Shown piece by piece: positions 47,397 through 59,965 of a stretch of DNA of 64,000 bases. Below the pieces are notes generated by a model that was not told the DNA's origin, did no database searches, and saw only the letters and a list, made by a program, of their open reading frames with translations. Each line of letters starts with the position of its first letter. The first letter of the stretch is position 1. The translations under genes were made by a program, and so were the position numbers. Source of the stretch: Liolophura sinensis (lineage: Eukaryota > Mollusca > Polyplacophora > Chitonida > Chitonidae); assembly GCF_032854445.1 (NCBI RefSeq), contig NC_088297.1:1526639-1590638 (forward strand), written 5' to 3'.

Positions 47397-47650
47397 TTTA
47401 TTTATTTCATTGGCGTTTTACGCCGTACTCAAGAATATTTCACTTATACGACGGCGGCCAGCATTATTGTGGGAGGAAAACTGGCAAAACCAGGCGGAAA
47501 CCCACAACCATCTGCACGTCGCTGCAAGACCTTCCCACGCACGACCAGAGAGAAACCCAGCATAAGCTGGACTTGAACTCACAGCGACCGCATTGGTGAG
47601 AGGCTCCTGGGTCATTACGCTGCGCTAGTGCGCTAACCAAATGAGACCGG
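47397..47650 (-). mobile_element. tRNA-derived SINE, near full length
   Basis: Tail TTTATTTCATTGGCGTTTTA; head complement CTAACCAAATGAGAC. Confidence 0.88.
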
Positions 47651-48199
47651 AGCCCGCCCCTCCCCCTCCCTTTTTTTTTTCTTAACTTTCTAGACCTATT
47701 AGGTGTTATATTAGAAAATGTTATTGCTATGTCAACAATTTGAACTTCTTGAGCCGTAAATACATAATTTGAGTTTTGAAATCGGTTAAATGAGACAACT
47801 CCCGTGTGAGAGTTAATAAATCCCAAGCGTATTTTGATCTGGTAGACTGAGGTAAAGTCAGAGGAATGAACGTGAATGAACTTTCAGTTTTTCTATAGCT
47901 TATTGCAGCAACTAGCACTTTCACTGTCACCTGTGGCGTTGTGCCAATGAAGTGAAAGAATTATTTACGTGGAGCATTGGTAATCACTGCCATAAAGTTA
48001 AAAGAAATTCACAACCAAGATGATAACCCAAAAGTCATAAAACCCAAAGGGCTACTCAAACATAACAATGATGTAAAAGCTTTACTTCAATGTTGCTAAA
48101 GCTCTAAAAACTTTTCCGGTATGTTCAGAATTTTCCAACCACACTGGGCGCCAAAAGATCTAAAACAACACCACTGAGTCGTCTGAACTTAACAGTGTT

Positions 48200-49917
48200 C
48201 GGGCACTGATTGGATAACACTACCACACAGACATTATAGATTGTTGATACATTACTGACCGGATAATACTACCATATAGACATTATAGATTGTTGATACG
48301 TTACTGACAGGATAATACTACCACATAGACATTATAGTGTGTTGATACATTACTGACTGGATAATACTACCATATAGACATTATAGATTGTTGATACATT
48401 ACTGACAGGATAATACTACCACATAGACATTATAGTGTGTTGATACATTACTGACTGGATAATACTACCGCATAGACATTATAGATTGTTGATACATTAC
48501 TGACCGGATAATACTACCATACAGACATTATAGGTTGTTGATACGTTACTGACTGGATAATACTACCGCATAGACATTATAGATTGTTGATACGTTACTG
48601 ACTGGATAACACAACCACACAGACATTATAGATTGTTGATACATTACTGACCGGATAATATTACCATATAAACATTATAGATTGTTGATACACTACTGAC
48701 TGGATAATACTACCGCATAGACATTATAGATTGTTGATACATTACTGACTGGATAATACTACCGCATAGACATTATAGTCTGCTGATACATTACTGACTG
48801 GATAATACAACCACAAATACAGTGTAGGTTGTTGATACATTACTGACTGGATAATACAACCACAAATACATTGTAGGTTGTTGATACATTACTGACCGGA
48901 TAATACAACCACAAATACATTGTAGGTTGTTGATACATTACTGACTGGATAACACTACCACAAATACAGTGTAGGTTGTTGATACATTACTGACTGGATA
49001 ACACTACCACAAATACAGTGTAGGTTGTTGATACATTACTGACTGGATAACACTACCACATAGACAATATAGTCTGTTGATACATTACTGACTGGATAAT
49101 ACAACCACAAATACATTGTAGGTTGTTGATACATTACTGACTGGATAACACTACCACAAATACAGTGTAGGTTGTTGATACATTACTGACTGGATAATAC
49201 AACCACAAATACATTGTAGGTTGTTGATACATTACTGACCGGATAATACAACCACAAATACATTGTAGGTTGTTGATACATTACTGACTGGATAACACTA
49301 CCACAAATACAGTGTAGGTTGTTGATACATTACTGACTGGATAATACAACCACAAATACATTGTAGGTTGTTGATACATTACTGACCGGATAATACAACC
49401 ACAAATACATTGTAGGTTGTTGATACATTACTGACTGGATAACACTACCACAAATACAGTGTAGGTTGTTGATACATTACTGACTGGATAACACTACCAC
49501 AAATACAGTGTAGGTTGTTGATACATTACTGACTGGATAACACTACCACAAATACAGTGTAGGTTGTTCATACATTACTGACTGGATAATACTACCACAT
49601 AGACATTATAGGTTGTTGATACATTACTGACTGGATAATACTACCGCATAGACATTATAGTCTGCTGATACATTACTGACTGGATAACACTACCACAAAT
49701 ACAGTGTAGGTTGTTAATACATTACTGACTGGATAACACTACCACATAGACATTATAGGTTGTTGATACATTACTGACTGGATAATACTACCACATAGAC
49801 ATTATAGTGTGTTGATACATTACTGACTGGATAATACTACCATATAGACATTATAGATTGTTGATACATTACTGACTGGATAACACTACCACATAGACAA
49901 TATAGTCTGTTGATACA
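48200..49917. repeat. 49-bp minisatellite, about 35 units
   Basis: Unit core TTGTTGATACATTACTGACT then GGATAATACTACCA. Two unit types alternate in blocks: type 1 ends CATAGACATTATAG and fills both ends; type 2 ends CAAATACAGTGTAGG and fills about 48790-49570. Confidence 0.97.
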
Positions 49918-49919
49918 TA

Positions 49920-50320
49920 ATAAGTTTTGCTCCTAGTTAAACTATATCATAATTTATCTGTTTTGATGAAACACCAAGTATGCTGTTAAAATTGCTGGAG
50001 ATTTCTGATCTTCCAGCAATATGGTGCTCATAACTGTGCATTGAACATCACACAAATTAAAGGTCGACAGTGACTGCTCCGTGACTTTGTCCTGGGGAAG
50101 CCCACTCTCCTCTAACCGCTATATAAATAAAGTCATTAAAAGGGCATTAATTGGTAAACAGATCAGTGACCCACTGGTATATGTCCTCATCGTCGGGATT
50201 GCTTGTTATTTCCATGCTTGTTACTTTGCTTTACAGGCAGGTTTAAATTTTTTTTTTACTTTTGTAAACACAATGCAATCAAATATTTTCTTTATACATT
50301 ATTTGTATTAAATAATATTA
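49920..50320. other. Intergenic, nothing recognised
   Basis: Short AT-rich stretch with no recognised feature. Confidence 0.45.
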
Positions 50321-50324
50321 TTTA

Positions 50325-50596
50325 TTTGGTTTGTTTGATTGGTGTTTTACGCCGTACTCAAGAATATTTCCCTTATACGACGGCGGCCAACATTATGTTG
50401 GGAGGAAACCGGGCAAAGCCCACGGGAAACCCACGACCATCTGCAGGTTTCTGGCAGTCCTTAACACGTACAACCGGAGAGGAAGTCAGCATGAACGTGG
50501 CCAACATGAACTTGAACTCACAGCGACCGCATTGGTGAGAGACTCCTGGGCCATTACGCTGCAATAGCGGGCTAACCAACTGAGCCACGGAGGCCC

Positions 50597-50597
<1 letters not shown>
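50325..50597 (-). mobile_element. tRNA-derived SINE, full length
   Basis: A-box complement CCAACTGAGCCACGGAGGCC is intact and directly abuts an (AT)n array at its promoter end. A short internal duplication lies near 50488-50512. Confidence 0.9.
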
Positions 50598-50638
<41 letters not shown>

Positions 50639-50644
50639 ATATAT

Positions 50645-50685
<41 letters not shown>
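50598..50685. repeat. (AT)n microsatellite
   Basis: AT units with one TATC and one TAATAT interruption. Confidence 0.95.
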
Positions 50686-50689
<4 letters not shown>

Positions 50690-52495
50690 AAAAACATGAC
50701 AAATTTAACTTGTTGATTTGGCTTATTAGTTTCACGGTATCATGACGGTTCTGCAGGGCATTTTTTTATTTCAACATATCTTGCTACAGCTATATATACA
50801 TACAGGTAGATTAAGCCTTGGTGATCAGTCGTAGTTACAAATTACATATAATGTAATAAATTTCGATCTTGTCCACAGCGTCAGCCAGGGTTGGATATTG
50901 CACCCGACATTTTTTTTTTCTTTTCTTAATTTTTTCTTCTACCGTTTTTTTTACAGGAGTTTTCACCATTTTATTCCGAGGCGACGTAAAACACCAAATT
51001 TAATAAATAAGTAAAACAATAACTCTAAGGATATAGTTCACACTAAAATAATAATTTCACATTCTTTCGTGGTGTATATTCTCTATTCAACAATGCGCAT
51101 ATGTACATGGCCCTGGACACATGTAGAAACCAGCATGGTTTGTCCAAGGCACAGGAGAAACTTAAACTAAAACCAACCCGCCCCGGTAAATAAAATCACA
51201 AGGTTAATCCACACTTGCATTGTTGGCATTTTTACTTTTTAATTATATTGAAAATCGACAACAACAACATTCACGCGTTATGTATGTTCATGTATATGAC
51301 AACCTTTCTTAATGGTACCATGCACTGTTATCTTTCATAACCGAGGGATATAGAATCATAAATACCATAGGAAGCGGAACTTGATAAATATGAATCCAGC
51401 TACCAGATGATTATCGGTGTAGAGTATTATAAAATATCATGAATATTATTCAGTATTCATTTCTGGGCATTATTTGCGTGGTCATATCAGTGAATAACAT
51501 TACACCCTGCGCAGTTTCGACCCGGATCAAGTTAGATATGAACGATTATACGTTCTGGAATTTGGATCCATGTAGCGCCCTGTCCACGCATGTTTCCAGC
51601 AAGCTGGTGTAACGCGAAACCTGAATAGGCCTAAAGAAAATATGCAGATGATTCAAAACCGACCTTTTTTTACCTCAGTCAGAAATTAAAACACTTATTT
51701 CACAAGCTCTCTGCATAAATCGCTCTATCTGTCGGCTGGTCCGTTTGTCGGTCGGTCAAATTCAGACATGGTACACAATCCTTTCGCTTAACGAGGGACT
51801 TGAGTTCAAGGCAACATCGATGTTTTGCGGGATGCCGCAGCTATTACGAACTTACGTTTGTTGCTGTTTTTTTCATCACTCAGTGCAGTTGTAAAGCACT
51901 GCATGACAGATGTCTACACTCTTACATATTGTTCTCACTCCCTATCCCACACCCATCCGAACCTCCAAGCTTGGTATGACCTTCTAGCCGGGCAGGAAGT
52001 TCCGGGGACCGCAAATTTACGCCCGATCCATTGTGATTAACCAGGAATTGTATAACCCGTTTTAACGTGGAAAACAAAGTACTTGCATTTTTCCCAGTGA
52101 CCCAATGACTTGTTATCACGCTTACCTGTTTAAAACGTTCCCTTCGCACTGGAGTTAGCCGGACGCGCTGGGCGTCCCGCAGTAAATCCCTACAAGAAGC
52201 GTTTGGCCAGAGTGTGCTATGTCACGACTTCGGCCGGTCACGGAACATGCCGAATACGCACAACTTAGCCAGCGGTCACCAAGTACACGTAATGATCATC
52301 AAGACAGTGACACTGGGTAAGAATCCTATTTAAATCAAAGACAAACAAAACTCTAAGTAAGCCTTAAGTGAGTGACCATTGAAAACTATAGTCCGAACTG
52401 AATAAGTCAACAGTCTGAAAATCAACTGTTAGAATTGTAAGGTGGGCTTTTATGACGTCTCACGTGATCCCTCCCCTTAGATCCACCTCCCACCA
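50690..52495. other. Intergenic, nothing recognised
   Basis: A SINE tail fragment (GACGTAAAACACCAAATT) lies near 50983-51010. No gene recognised. Confidence 0.45.
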
Positions 52496-52500
52496 CTTCA

Positions 52501-52764
52501 GGGGCCTCCGTGACTCAGTCGGTTAGCGCGCTAGCGCAGCGTAATGACCCAGGAGCCTCTCGCCAATGCGGTCGCTGTGAGTTCAAGTCCAGCTCATGCT
52601 AGCTTTCTCTCCGGCCGTAAGTGGGAAGGTCTGCCAGCAACCTGCGGATGGTCGTGTGTTTCCCCCGGGTTCTGCCCGGTTTCCACCCACCATAATGCTG
52701 GCCGCCGTCGTATAAGTGAAATATTCTTGAGTACGGCGTAAAACACAAATCAAAAAAAAAAAAA
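52501..52764 (+). mobile_element. tRNA-derived SINE, full length, well preserved
   Basis: Head GGGGCCTCCGTGACTCAGTC, B box GAGTTCAAGTCC, 12-base A tail. One of the least mutated copies here. Confidence 0.92.
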
Positions 52765-52769
52765 TCCTA

Positions 52770-53450
52770 CCACTTCATCCTCACACCAACACCCTATTTA
52801 ATATAACAGTAGGAATATATCCTTTATATTTCCCACACCATCCCTACAGCTGTATACCTGGGCCCCGTTCTAGGAAGCAGTTGCAACATTCTCCTCAGGT
52901 AATTTCCATGAGAACATACAGTTAAGAGATACCGGTATACGTCAACACGGTAAATGCGCTTGACGCAACAGAGCGACAGTTTTGTAGAACGTGTCCCACG
53001 TGAATAAGGCGTCAGTGCAGGGAGCGGCTTCTAGATCTGACTAGCGTGATTTTATCCTGCATTAGATAGGCCACGTTCAGCTAAGTTAAAATACTGACAT
53101 TCATCGGTTCCTAACAGGACAAACTGCATATTTGTACCCGAAAAATTAGTTCACGCCCTTTATACACATGGGAGGTAACTGAAAAAATACACCCTCCAAA
53201 AAGTGCTTTGCGGGTTACTTGCCCCTTATCATAGCGCATTTAAAGGCAATAACAGGGATGCACACATAATATATAGCCGACGAAACGTCACACACTACCA
53301 AGTTATTCAAAGTTTCAGGCCTATCTGAACATGTTTGCGTTTCGGAAAACCGGAGCAGAAAAGGACTTTAATTTTAAAAGAGTAACTCAAACAACAGATT
53401 TTCTGTGAAATATAAAACATTCGGTATTCATTTGTTGAGTGTATAAATAT
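52770..53450. other. Intergenic, nothing recognised
   Basis: No repeat or exon-like structure seen. Confidence 0.45.
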
Positions 53451-53454
53451 CTCT

Positions 53455-53535
53455 TGAAATGAGTGAAACTTGAAATGAGTGAAACTTGAAATCCGTGAAA
53501 CTTGAAAAGAGTGAAACTTGAAATGAGTGAAATGA
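53455..53535. repeat. Short 15-16-bp tandem repeat
   Basis: About five units of GAGTGAAACTTGAAAT. Confidence 0.85.
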
Positions 53536-53744
53536 GACGCATAATTGTGTTCAGGATAACAACTATCAGGCGCACATACAGAGAAATTTGCCACTGCGAT
53601 ATTTTGTAGTTTCCATTTCTGTACAGCCTCAGGTACTACTAGTTTCGCCAGAATACATTGTGTTTTTGTTATGAAAAGAAATGTCAGATCGGCTACTCCT
53701 GGGATTGTATGCAACCAGTCAGTGTCGAGTTGTACTGTCTAAAT

Positions 53745-54825
53745 GAGGAATCTTTTAGAGAGGAATAAGGAATCATGAAGAATCATTTAGAGAGGAATGA
53801 GGAATCATGAGGAATCATTTAGAGAGGAATGAGGAATCATTTTAAGAGGAATGAGGAGTCATGAAGAATCATTTAGAGAGGAATGAGGAATTATGATGAA
53901 TCATTTAGAGAGGAATGAGGATTCATGATGAATCATTTAGAGAGGAATGAGGAATCATGAAGAATCATTTAGAGAGGAATGAGGAATCATTTAGAGAGGA
54001 ATGAGGAATCATGCAGAATCATTTAGAGAGGAATGAGGAATCATGAAGAATCATTTAGAGAGGAATGAGGAATCATGAAGAATCATTTAGAGAGAAATGA
54101 GGAATCATGAAGAATCATTTAGAGAGGAATGAGGAATCATTTAGAGAGGAATGAGGAATCATGAAGAATCATTTAGAGAGGAATGAGGAATCATGAAGAA
54201 TCATTTAGAGAGGAATGAGGAATCATGAAGAATCATTTAGAGAGGAATGAGGAATCATTTAGAGAGGAATGAGGAATCATGAGGAATCATTTAGAGAGGA
54301 ATAAGGAATCATGAAGAATCATTTAGAGAGGAATGAGGAATCATGAAGAATCATTTAGAGAGGAATGAGGAATCATGAAGAATCATTTAGAGAGGAATGA
54401 GGAATCATGAGGAATCATTTTAAGAGGAATGAGGAATCATGAAGAATCATTTAGAGAGGAATGAGGAATTATGAGGAATCATTTAGAGAGGAATGAGGAA
54501 TCATTTAGAGAGGAATGTGGAATCGTGAAGAATCATTTAGAGAGGAATGAGGAATCATGAAGAATCATTTAGAGAGGAATGAGGAATCATGAAGAATCAT
54601 TTAGAGAGGAATGAGGAATCATTTAGAGAGGAATGAGGAATCATGAGGAATCATTTAGAGAGGAATGAGGAATCATGAAGAATCATTTAGAGAGGAATGA
54701 GGAATCATGAGGAATCATTTAGAGAGGAATGAGGAATCTTGAGGAATCATTTAGAGAGGAATGAGGAATCATGAGGAATCATTTAGAGAGGAATGAGGAA
54801 TCAGGAGGAATCATTTAGAGGGCAT
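53745..54825. repeat. 32/22-bp minisatellite
   Basis: Unit types GGAATGAGGAATCATGAAGA plus ATCATTTAGAGA (32 bases) and a 22-base form lacking the second AATCATGAAG. About 34 units with very low divergence, so the array is young or actively homogenised. Confidence 0.97.
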
Positions 54826-54829
54826 ATCA

Positions 54830-55210
54830 TACTTCTCTACTGAAGCACTTCTGTTAATATTTACGTCAGTGGATATTAAAATAACAATACTAATATTCTA
54901 TCTATTCTATTTATTACTAATTTACACAACTAGATTTTTAAAAATACACGAGGCGCGATATTTAATATATCTTGACGATATGTAAAAATATATGTAGCAA
55001 CAGAGAACACTAAACCATAATCATTTCATTGGACTAACAGGATATTGTGTTGAATATTACAAAATGTTGTGCTAAAAAAACACACTACATTCTAACATCA
55101 CTCAGACACCATACTTTCTTCTGAATTTAGCAGATTAGTTTTTTGAGTGAACCCACCCTCATAGTTCGTCGTCATCTGACTTAAAATTGTTGAGTTCGAC
55201 GTTAAATCCC
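54830..55210. other. Intergenic AT-rich, nothing recognised
   Basis: No recognised structure. Confidence 0.45.
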
Positions 55211-55213
55211 AAG

Positions 55214-55512
55214 CGGGGCCTCCGTGGCTCAGTTGGTTAGTGCGCTAGCGCAGCGTTGTTGACCCAGGAGTCTCTCACCAATGCGGTCGCTGTGAGTCCA
55301 GCTCATGCTGGCTTGCTTCCAGTTCATGCTGTCTTCCTCTCCGTCCGTACGTGGGAAGGTCAACCAGCAACTTGCGGATGGTTGTGGGTTTCCCCCGGGC
55401 TCAGCCCGTTTTCCACCCACCATAATGCTGGTTGCCGTCGTATAAGTGAAATATTCGGTGAAATATGAGTACGGTGTAAAACACCAATCAAATAAATAAA
55501 TAAATAAATAAA
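55214..55512 (+). mobile_element. tRNA-derived SINE, full length with small internal duplications
   Basis: Two copies of a CAGTTCATGCTG-like segment near 55295-55335 and a doubled GTGAAATAT near 55446-55465. (TAAA)n tail. Confidence 0.9.
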
Positions 55513-55642
55513 CCCCAAGCACTCACTTACACACAGAATTTCTGTTAAATTTAACACATTAATTTTTCAGTGTATAGGATACAGTAATCACCTTTATAGT
55601 GGGAGGAAATTGTGAGCGAGCGGTTGAAAGGTGAGGTACGCG

Positions 55643-55812
55643 TTTTATTTATTTATTTATTTATTTATTTGATTGGTGTTCTATGCCGTACTCAAGATTA
55701 TTTCACTTACACGAAGGGAGCCAGCATTATGGTGGGAAGAAACCTACCAGAGCCCGGGGAAAACCGACGACCATTCGCAGGTTGCTGGGAGAGCTTCCCA
55801 GTTACGGGTCGT
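55643..55812 (-). mobile_element. SINE, 5'-truncated
   Basis: Long (TTTA)n tail followed by the body to CTTCCCAGTTACGG; the tRNA-like head is missing. Confidence 0.85.
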
Positions 55813-56299
55813 CGCACTGTTGCACAAAACATCTTTAAAAACATACATGGAAGAAGAATTCACGTTCAAACATGGACTTATACCCAAGATCCTTAAAGAA
55901 TGCCCCAAAAATGTCGACGCTCTTGGTGGGTATATTTTATTCATTTTGGAATAAATTGTGCAACATTATTAAATTCTAATCACTTTTTGCAGGTGTCAAG
56001 CTATAACTTAAGAACGGTGGAGCTGTACTGGCGATAATTGGGAAGAAGTGTTACAAATCCTGACTTTCTTTTTTTCTGTCACATTCAAAGCCCTCCTTAT
56101 TCCGAGTTATTTTGTATGAATTCGATTTTTTTTTCAGTCGGGTGAATTAAATCAGCTGGGGTAAACATTCATCCTCAATATATACCTTCAACCAAAAGGC
56201 AGTGTACTTTAGTCCAAGTACACCGATTGTTGGTTGAGGAAAATTTGGATACGCTGTGTTCATGGCTGCTCAACCTACAGTCAGAGACTAACAACGTTG

Positions 56300-58360
56300 T
56301 CTAAATGGTGGGAATCGAGTCTACTCTATCGCCTAGGTCATATTATGGGATAAAAAAGAGAAAGGACGCTGGCGATTTGCTGGATTCTGACGACATTGTG
56401 GATAATTCTGACAGACTGTTGGCTGAGTATGTAAGGCTTACAGGACACCACAAAGAACACATAAGTTTTAAACAAACGGTGAAATGCTTCAAATAATTCT
56501 AAGATCGGTAAAACTTTGTTTCAGACCTTGTCCTTGTTTATATATACAGTACACATATAGTAGCACGATTGGGCCTGATGGATTCTTGCATATCCTATGG
56601 GTATACAAAGCCTATCGCTTCCAAAATTTTCAATTATTCCCAGGCCATCAAGGAGTTCGATTTGGCGACGTATACTTCTGGCGGCTATAACTGTGATTGT
56701 GAATCCTCAGTTTTTACCTACGACAAATGTAAATATGTCCTGACTGGTGACCTTAATTTTATTAAGAATCATGATCTAAGGAATCTCTTTGTGAGGGGTC
56801 CTAAGTATAGAGAAAAGAGTAATGTCAACATTCGATCAAACAAAAAAAAAATATCATCTCGGCACTAGAGGAGTATGTTAAAAAATGGTCAAAACGGGAG
56901 AAAGTGGATTCTTCGGTACTTAACAATTGGCTTGAGATTGTCAAAAAGAAAGTTAGTTTAACTATACACCGTCTAGACATTGGTGCTCTACCTAAAGGTA
57001 AACAGGTTCTGAAGGATCCCACTGTGCAAGAAAGACTCGCTGACCTTCACAGTAAATTTGTCATCACTGTAGCAGACAAGGCTCCTAAAAATGTCATCTT
57101 TATTTGCAAGAATTATTAATATCAAATTCTCGTTCAAGAGCCATGTGCATCTACAACGGCATCCACGTATTCTGCTATTACATGTACTCTGGAGGAACTA
57201 TTAAACAAACACAAAACCTTTCTTAAAGAAAGGCGCATAAATATACCTACCCGTCACACAGAAATACCACAACATTACTGGATTCCTAAAATGCACAAAT
57301 CCCCATACAAGGCTCGATTTATTCCAGGTTCAAGAAGCTGTACCACCAAACTCTTGTCAACACCTACTTACGAGAGCGTTACAAGAAGTAAAGTCATTTT
57401 GAAATAAGTGTTGCTGTGCCATAACAAAAATTCAGGTGTCAACTGCATGTGGATTCTTAACAACTGCAAACGTCTTACAGAAGAACTCGATGCTCATATG
57501 CATACACCGTACAAAGACGTATCCACATGGGATTTCTCTACTCTCTATACTACAATTCCTCACAAAGATCTTGTTGAAAGAATATCGTCGTTAATTGTCT
57601 CGGTATTTACTAAAACAGGTCACCGTTACATTAACGTCAGAAGCAATAAGGCTTTCTTTAGTTCTACTCTTTATAAAGGTTACCACTCATGGGATGTTAC
57701 ATTATTTATTGAATTACTTGAATTTCTCCTTAATAACATCTGTGTGAAATTCGGAGATACCATTTACCAGCAGTGCATAGGTATTCCAATGGGTACCAGT
57801 TGTGCGCCTCTTTTGGCAGGTCTATACCTGTTTTCATATGAATACGACTATATGCGGAAATTACTTAAAAGTTATATACTGTATTTAAAGCTCGATCCTT
57901 TTCATTTACCAAGCGGTATATTGATGATCTACTGGCGTTAAATAATCCTCATATTGCTGAAGCGGTGAAGGAAATCTATCCGCCTTCACAACAGATAGTC
58001 CTGATGGTACATCATATGTGGATCTATATCTGTACAAAGACGGACAAGGTCTCCTTTCACGCCGCCTTTACGACAAAAGGGATAATTTCAATTTTGATAT
58101 TTTAAATTATCCTTACTTAGATAGCAATATACTAAAGGGTCCTGCATATGGCGTATAGCCTACATATCTCGCCTTGTAGAATTTGTCAGATCTTGCGTTA
58201 ATTGTGATGACTTTAATCTGCGTCACAAGTTGCTAGTTCAAAAACTAGTTTGTCAAGGATACTCCATTAAACGCCTTCATTCTAAATTTCTCAAATTTTA
58301 CAATGAGTATAACACTCTCGTTGGCAGTTATGGACACAGCGTTCAGAATTGTGATCAACC
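56300..58360 (+). mobile_element. Penelope-like retroelement (reverse transcriptase), decayed
   Basis: Frameshifted but readable RT. ADKAPKNVIFICKNY (about 57075) and YWIPKMHKSPYKARFIPGS (about 57280) are followed by DFSTLYTTIPH (57530), QQCIGIPMGTSCAPLLAGL (57770), RYIDDLLALN (catalytic DD, about 57912), LYDKRDNFNFDI (58065) and RHKLLVQKLVCQGY (58222). In this class an N-terminal thumb-less RT is followed by a C-terminal tail; I see no GIY-YIG endonuclease. The Penelope-like assignment rests on these motifs from memory of the family; RT itself is certain. Multiple frame breaks make it inactive. Confidence 0.75.
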
Positions 58361-58500
58361 ACATAGATGGCGCTGTTATCCCTATATACATATCTATTAT
58401 GTGCATGGTATTTAACAACATAGATGGCGCTGTTTGCCCAGTGTAACCGTCTATCTTGTATGTCATGTGTAACATCATAGATGGCGCCTCTAGTAGCATG
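58355..58500. repeat. Three short repeats after the Penelope-like element
   Basis: CATAGATGGCGC occurs three times (near 58361, 58420 and 58477), about 58 bases apart. Confidence 0.7.
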
Positions 58501-58833
58501 AGATCTTTACATATTAACGGGAAAGATGTAATCGTCCGTTACTTTTGAATCATAATCTGATCGGTTAGGGTCTGTAACGCTTGTCATTTTCAAACTGTAT
58601 CTAACACCGCTTAACCTGGGGTTAGGGGCCGTAAAGGCAGCCATGCGAATTCTATCAGCATGATGCCTTTATGAACAGTTGCAATTAAAGCGCGACTGGG
58701 ATACTTGTTTAGCTGCTGTTTGACATGGAACTCATTCACGGACTACGAATTTGAACTTTGATATGGAATTCATACCTGGAAGATTTATTGTCTGCCCGGC
58801 ATCATTGAAAACTGATGACCGCTTCTCTCTTGT

Positions 58834-59055
58834 GTGTTACCGGCTTTATTTCTTATTTGTATAATTTCTTACATACCTTTGTCTTTGGGAGTTAGTGTTA
58901 AACGTTGTTGTGGAAATGGATCTTGCAATTATCGACTTGGAACACCCTTTACGGACTACGTATGGTATAGGAATGTCGGACTTGACGCTTATAGTTCACC
59001 TAAACATCCTGGAGAGCCAAAAACGGCTGAACAAACCCTCCGGTTTTCAACTTAA
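58834..59055 (+). CDS. Small cysteine-containing secreted-like frame, possibly a relic of the retroelement
   Basis: Open frame of 73 codons with no ATG (first codon GTG). It has a hydrophobic leader (LPALFLICIISYIPLSLG), then RCCGNGSCNYRLG and KHPGEPKTAEQTLRFS. An ATG in another frame at 58815 would need a one-base shift to join. I do not recognise the family. Its position right after the RT suggests an accessory frame of the element, or a decayed host exon. Confidence 0.3.
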   Translation: MLPALFLICIISYIPLSLGVSVKRCCGNGSCNYRLGTPFTDYVWYRNVGLDAYSSPKHPGEPKTAEQTLRFST

Positions 59056-59239
59056 ATAACCTGAACCAGTCAAATGGTAGAAAAAAAAAACCTGAAGGAT
59101 TCGGCTTTTTGAATTTCAGTTCGGAAAGGCCAGAACCAAAAGCTCTTTTAAGTTCGATGCCTACCCTTCAGGCCCTCACACACATATTCATTTTCCAAAC
59201 TCGACAATGCTAACGTTGAGTATCGTAACTTTTTTTTCT

Positions 59240-59440
59240 TTTTTTTGATTAGTGTTTTACGCCCTACTCAAGAATATTTCACTTATACGACGGCGGCCAG
59301 CATTATGGTGGGTGGAAACCGGGCAGAGGCCGGGGAAAACCCAAGACCATCCTTGAACTCACAGCGACCGCATTGGTGAGAGACTCCTGGGTCATTACGC
59401 TGCGCTAGCGCTTTAACCGACTGAGCCACGGAGGCCCCTG
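59240..59440 (-). mobile_element. SINE with internal deletion
   Basis: Both ends intact (TTTTTTGATTAGTG and GAGCCACGGAGGCCCC); about 60 bases of the middle are missing. Confidence 0.88.
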
Positions 59441-59665
59441 TGTCGTAACTTAGCCCGAAACATTCAGTGGCAGGAACTCGTTGGTGCATACCTTGCATGG
59501 CCTGTAACAAAGCAACGGCAAAAAGCTTGACACAGTTAGACCGTCTGGAACTTTCTATGACAGCATCTGGGAGAGGTGTCTAGCGACACCAAGGGGACGT
59601 CACCGTTAGCGTCATCACTAACTGTCTCTTTGTGTCCTGTCGCCCAGAATTTCAGACCTTCATAC

Positions 59666-59914
59666 CAGACCAAAAGTTAGACAATTCCCATCAGTTTGAT
59701 ACCAAGCATAAGCCTGTACACCAAAATTGGCCACCTGGCTGCGAATAAAGACTTTACGTTCTATAATATACCGAATTCCATTGCGTAAAAGTGCACTAAC
59801 TCCGTAGGGGCACAGACAGAGATAATTCACGAAGTGTATGATGAAACTAATTACGGCCATTGTGAAGACACTTTGGATAATGGCAATACTTTATCTCGAA
59901 GATATAAAGCTTTG

Positions 59915-59965
<51 letters not shown>

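Noticed and set aside
48200-49917. CRISPR-like array
   Set aside because: Eukaryotic context, and contiguous 49-base units without distinct spacers: a minisatellite.
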